NCBI RefSeq assembly: GCF_006385875.1
Contig: NZ_VFSU01000031.1
Span: forward strand, 1 to 64,000
Direction of reading: 5' to 3'
DNA from: Sandaracinobacter neustonicus
Lineage (GTDB): Bacteria; Pseudomonadota; Alphaproteobacteria; Sphingomonadales; Sphingomonadaceae
DNA: 64,000 bases
The notes beneath the pieces were generated by a model. It was not told where the DNA came from, ran no database searches, and saw nothing but the letters and a program-made list of their open reading frames with translations. The translations under genes and the position numbers were made by a program. Below are positions 63,452 to 64,000 of the stretch, in pieces. Each line of letters begins with the position of its first letter. Positions within the stretch are counted from its first letter, which is position 1.

Positions 63452-64000
63452 TTAGGGTTTGACAGGAGTGGGCGTGAGTTTTTTTTCCACCTTATCAATA
63501 ACGTCTTTCTTAATCATTATTTCTTTTCCTATGGATTGATTGTTGGCTTTCCAGGCGGATTCAAGTTTCTTTATCGAGTTGTAATACTCTAGATTTGCTG
63601 CATTGACAGCAGCGTTCTTCTCGTCGAGTTCTTCGCTGTAGCGCTTTAGCCGCTGCCTGTCCGCAGCATCAGAATACTCATTATAGGGTGAGGTGCGGTA
63701 GTCCTCTAGCCGATCTTTCACAAAATCTAGGTGACTAGAAAAATCCAGGCTCTTCTGATACTTGCTTCTCATCGCCCGCAGAGCGTCCTGTGATGCCGTT
63801 AGATAGGCAATGGCGCTCTTCTTCCATCCATCGTCTATCTCTGAGCTGCTAACGAATATGATGGCCTTGTCTGCTTCTTTGACGGCCTCATCCACCTTAT
63901 CAAAAAGCTCATTGAAGGTAATATTGCTATCTTCGTATTCTACGCGAAGGACATTTTCAGCATTAGCAGAAGCAGATGAAACTAATTTCTTCCCGTCTTT
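63452..64000 (-). CDS. Partial A+T-rich helical protein, cut by window edge
   Basis: The frame continues uninterrupted to the last base of the window, so the N-terminus is missing; at least 182 residues are present. The region is strongly A+T-rich compared with everything to its left. The product is Lys/Glu/Asp-rich and helical, with probable coiled coils (DRQRLKRYSEELDEKNAAVN and IKKLESAWKANNQSIGKEIM), and ends KLTPTPVKP. No catalytic motif is recognised. Composition suggests horizontally acquired DNA such as a genomic island starting here. Confidence 0.65.
   Translation of the reverse strand, partial: KDGKKLVSSASANAENVLRVEYEDSNITFNELFDKVDEAVKEADKAIIFVSSSEIDDGWKKSAIAYLTASQDALRAMRSKYQKSLDFSSHLDFVKDRLEDYRTSPYNEYSDAADRQRLKRYSEELDEKNAAVNAANLEYYNSIKKLESAWKANNQSIGKEIMIKKDVIDKVEKKLTPTPVKP

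Overview
The window is a G+C-rich (about two thirds G+C by eye), gene-dense chromosomal segment of an alphaproteobacterium. A member of the Sphingomonadales is most likely. The reasons are the block pyrF-trpF-trpB-trpA-accD-folC preceded by a small LapA-type gene, the run rpmF-plsX-fabH-ihfA-merR, nagZ followed by scpA, a 1551-residue NAD-glutamate dehydrogenase, and a TonB-dependent receptor with a partner lipoprotein. Genus is not determinable from this sequence alone. I see no tRNA, rRNA, CRISPR array, prophage or replication origin.

Layout. 1-1062: the 5' part of an IS1380-type insertion sequence that has cut a small secreted-protein gene. 1284-5665: a LemA/TPM-domain operon, mscL, membrane proteins and a META-domain lipoprotein. 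5747-14833: a LuxR-type regulator, an acetyltransferase, an Lhr-type helicase, and an outer-membrane receptor with its lipoprotein partner. 14961-22290: a glycosyltransferase/metallophosphoesterase pair, then gyrA-tsaD-gpsA. 22379-27607: a secreted protein, a LysM/degenerate LytM lipoprotein, serS-surE and a short-chain dehydrogenase. 28210-34832: an eight-gene tightly overlapping operon (CinA-like, lapA-like, pyrF, trpF, trpB, trpA, accD, folC). 34892-42677: map-radC, aroK-aroB-msrB, a large exported protein of unknown function, and rpsF-rpsR-rplI. 42971-44050: a small A+T-richer gene and a ParDE toxin-antitoxin pair. 44243-53380: NAD-glutamate dehydrogenase, then sseA-metC-amidase. 54136-60627: nagZ-scpA on one strand, and rpmF-plsX-fabH, ihfA-merR and an orphan ParA on the other. 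61108-64000: an OmpR/EnvZ-type two-component pair and a partial A+T-rich gene at the edge.

Most genes are housekeeping: DNA topology and chromosome organisation (gyrA, scpA, ihfA, ParA), translation (serS, map, rpsF, rpsR, rplI, rpmF, tsaD), lipid precursors (gpsA, plsX, fabH, accD), aromatic amino acids (aroK, aroB, trpFBA), pyrimidine and folate synthesis, wall recycling and division, and sulfur amino-acid metabolism. Many neighbours overlap by 1-8 bases, which points to translational coupling.

The most unusual content is intergenic. Five of the eight convergent gene junctions carry the same ordered mosaic of palindromic repeat modules (called A to G here); a sixth carries a long perfect inverted repeat. 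Two copies of a 206-241 bp element with about 23-bp terminal inverted repeats (MITE-like) lie at 24430 and 53468. A strong sigma-54-type promoter at 24275, followed about 90 bp later by a terminator hairpin and no gene, suggests an unannotated small RNA. These are the best candidates for something undescribed.
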